Assembly (NCBI GenBank): GCA_963575745.1
Contig: CAUYUJ010012603.1
Location: forward strand, 382,286-446,285
DNA: 64,000 nucleotides
Direction of reading: 5' to 3'
From: Prorocentrum cordatum
Taxonomy: Eukaryota; Sar; Dinophyceae; Prorocentrales; Prorocentraceae
Part shown: in pieces, positions 62,114-64,000 of the stretch
Layout of the letters: every line of letters starts with the position of its first letter
How positions within the stretch are numbered: position 1 is the stretch's first letter
The notes under the pieces: model-generated
What the model was told of the DNA's origin: nothing
Database searches by the model: none
What the model saw: only the letters and a program-made list of their open reading frames with translations
Program-made: the position numbers and the translations under genes

Positions 62114-62290
62114 AGTCGGGGATGGACAGACCCCCCGTTAGTAAAACGTGATTTAGTGAAAACGACCTCGGGCCCAAACCTGGCGGGCGCAAGCCTGGAA
62201 AATGACGGCCGCGGCGCCCTCTCGAGAACCGAAAACGGACAATTCACTAATCGACGTGTCAGGGTAGGAGGTCTGTCCACCCCCGACATA
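62114..62290. mobile_element. MITE family 3, copy 4, with CATAG target duplication
   Basis: CATAG flanks both sides. Ends TCGGGGATGGACAGACCCCC and GAGGTCTGTCCACCCCCGA are inverted. It interrupts the LINE relic, so it jumped after the LINE landed. Confidence 0.85.
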
Positions 62291-63449
62291 GCACCACGCT
62301 CAGCCACAAACCAAGGGGATAACACAGGAACTGCACCCGACCCACCTTGGCCTCCAGGCAACGACAACTGTGTGGAGTCCGCTCCGCCGCGCCTGGGGCG
62401 TTCCGTCGGACGGCACTGTAAGCTCGGCACTTTGAGGCCCCGGCGAGTACCAGCAAGCCTGCGAGATAAAGACTGAGCAGCCGCTGGGCATCGATACCGC
62501 CAAGCCTCATGCAGTTCATCGACGAAGGGGTCGGCGCCAACGTCGGACTTCTCCCATCAGGCGAGCACCAGGGCCGCGAATATGAGAAGCGTGATGCGCC
62601 GCAGGTGTACCAGCCGCTCGTAGTCTGCCGCGCAGATTGGCAAGGGCACGCACCTGGCCACGGACAAAAACAGTCTCAAGGTCATGACCGATCTGTTTTT
62701 CAGCTGTCGGGAATGTCATTTCACACATCGAGTTATATCCTTGTTTCACCATCGGAGCTTCAAATAATCCGTAGACATCATGGCGAGCAGCGTGTAGTGC
62801 ACGATTAACATATTTCAAGAACATGTTCACGAAGTCCACGTGTTTAAACGGCCAAGGCACTCAAAGATTGGTCCCCGCGTGCACGTGCACGGGGTGAGAT
62901 AAATGGGAGCACAATCTCAGCAGCCAAATCTGAACATGATACAGTATAGGGTGGAGTCGTGGTTGGAATCGTCGCCCAAGCCTGGCCATCGTGCAACACT
63001 TAATGATGCAAAAGCGAAGCCCGCAAGGTACAACATGGTGGTCGATATAGCTAGAGTGGCTGCCGTGGTAATACGTGGAAACAGTCTTGCATAACGTGTC
63101 GGGACAACCCATGCTGTGTCGATCTAGCAATTCACGAAAATCGCGTCCAGCGTACCGCATACGTGGTCGAGTGTGGTCGCCAATCGTATGTCCGTCATAG
63201 CCTTCTTCTGAAGCGAACGGGTCACTCAGGTCAATAAAGATCAAAGGTGCGCAAGGGCAGGGTAGTCCAGAAAGTCCGGTGTCGAGCCACTGCAAAAATA
63301 TATATCAATCATTGCTTCTAGACGGTACAGCACGCCCGAACAGCAACAGGAGGAACACATACTGCAATCGACGTGATGTCAGTGTTTTCGTGATGATGCG
63401 GACCAGACCACCTCTGTACATCGTAACATCGGGCGGCGTCGACATGCGA

Positions 63450-63451
63450 TC

Positions 63452-63485
<34 letters not shown>

Positions 63486-63492
63486 CATAGAT
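63450..63492. repeat. (TA)n microsatellite
   Basis: A TA run inside the endonuclease part of the LINE relic. Confidence 0.95.
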
Positions 63493-64000
63493 AGGTTGCC
63501 CTGCACGTACCAACTCTTATGAGTGCCTATCGAAACACCAGCACAGCGGTTGGTAAATGGTCCACGTCCATATCAAAAGTGGATCACAGCCTGAACCAGG
63601 AGATGCACGGAATCTCGCTCCAATCATCGCAATGAACGCCGCGCTCTTCATCGCCTCGCTAATCTCCATGAGCCGCCTCGTCTGGACGAGGCTGCACGGG
63701 TTGTAGCCCATGGGTTGGCAACGCATGATGCTGTCACAGGTTCGCAGGCGCACCTCACAGCCAGGCGGTGCGCGGCCCCCGCTCGCCCAGCAGAAGCTGT
63801 TGCGATGCGAAAAGCCAAAAAAAGTTGAGGGGGGCCCACCTACTGAATGATGCATCTGGAGTGGGCTGGAGGAGGAAGAGGAGGGGCAGGAATTGCTCTA
63901 GGTAGCCAAACCTCGAGCATCGAGCCCCGCGACGCGCGACGCGCGGTCATCCTCGTGCCCTCGCGCGTAGCCTGCCGCGCCGAGGCGTGGTGGGCAAGAG

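Larger units (their letters stand above)
59240..63840 (-). pseudogene. Near full-length decayed LINE retroposon
   Basis: Order on the minus strand. Endonuclease start 63720-63540 (YNPCSLVQTRRLMEISEAM). Endonuclease body 63230-62990 (YAGRDFRELLDRHSMGCPDT, YYHGSHSSYIDHHVVP, the ...H.IDYV..P block). Linker 62860-62520. RT 61790-61300 (LPFVAVLDDMAHFYGCCDHD, RALHIEAIGFDVHQNLGSGA, MGGASASDEFRVGLAEQ). RT/thumb 61350-60960. Thumb 60930-60600 (VVQGALCSGLVPFLLARARE, DVLRLRKIRPTAQGDACDWT). Zinc-finger region 60180-60000 (RSDLAQLQAHIRGDHP). Tail 59850-59240 (GWGQKQGAIIGALIKLTLVC, SKAMRDLRSPEIDAWFAGAS, QTYETLQNWCEKFLCAQSIQ). It follows the same plan as 44015-46760, but the LAD/FADD catalytic box is not preserved. 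Many frameshifts are present and a family-3 MITE has inserted at 62114-62290. Confidence 0.75.

Overview
This window looks like nuclear DNA of a dinoflagellate. Two degenerate copies of the dinoflagellate spliced-leader sequence are embedded in the chromosome (2311-2332 minus, 24032-24055 plus). Genes are broken into small GC3-rich exons separated by long repeat-filled introns. There are three decayed LINE retroposons, and simple repeats cover a large share of the sequence. GC content, the SDR and DHHC gene types and the absence of bacterial operons all fit; a Prorocentrum-like genome is a reasonable guess but the species cannot be proved here. Nearly all long open frames are artefacts of microsatellites (CTC, TACA, CTA, GAT, CGT) and were not annotated.

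Layout. 0-5 kb: minisatellites, a frameshifted retroposed transposase-like gene with a spliced-leader relic, a long CTA tract, a 344-bp tandem duplication and a large hairpin. 5-8 kb: a 1-kb TACA tract and a segmental duplication. 8-14.2 kb: minus-strand exons of at least two genes, one carrying the motif SLNNRRLWVLK, with introns that are inverted-repeat elements. 14.3-17.7 kb: two opposed copies of a tandem-repeat-bearing element. 17.9-21.3 kb: two minus-strand exons of a DHHC palmitoyltransferase, with an unidentified two-exon gene on the same strand between them. 22-25.5 kb: another tandem-repeat element with an exon-like insert, a putative membrane protein, and a LINE with a spliced-leader relic. 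25.5-44 kb: mostly repeats, with a few possible exons. 44-46.8 kb: LINE relic. 47-51.7 kb: satellites, including a CTATAGGG array. 51.8-57.4 kb: a minus-strand short-chain dehydrogenase (SDR) gene assembled from four exons. 59.2-63.8 kb: a full-length but eroded LINE.

The most interesting signal is a set of short inverted-repeat (MITE-like) families that repeatedly lie exactly in, or within a few dozen bases of, introns. I count eight copies of one family, five of a second, four of a third, and several smaller families. At 18931-19109, 12736-13044, 11479-12561 and 13783-13946 the element occupies the intron, and short direct repeats (CCAG, GCAG, GGTCCTGAG) flank it. Removing the element rejoins an open, GC3-rich reading frame. 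This is the behaviour expected of introners, transposons that create introns.

Limits: exon calls rest on codon composition, family motifs and splice logic read by eye. No alignment, RNA or database evidence was available. No rRNA, tRNA or CRISPR feature was found.
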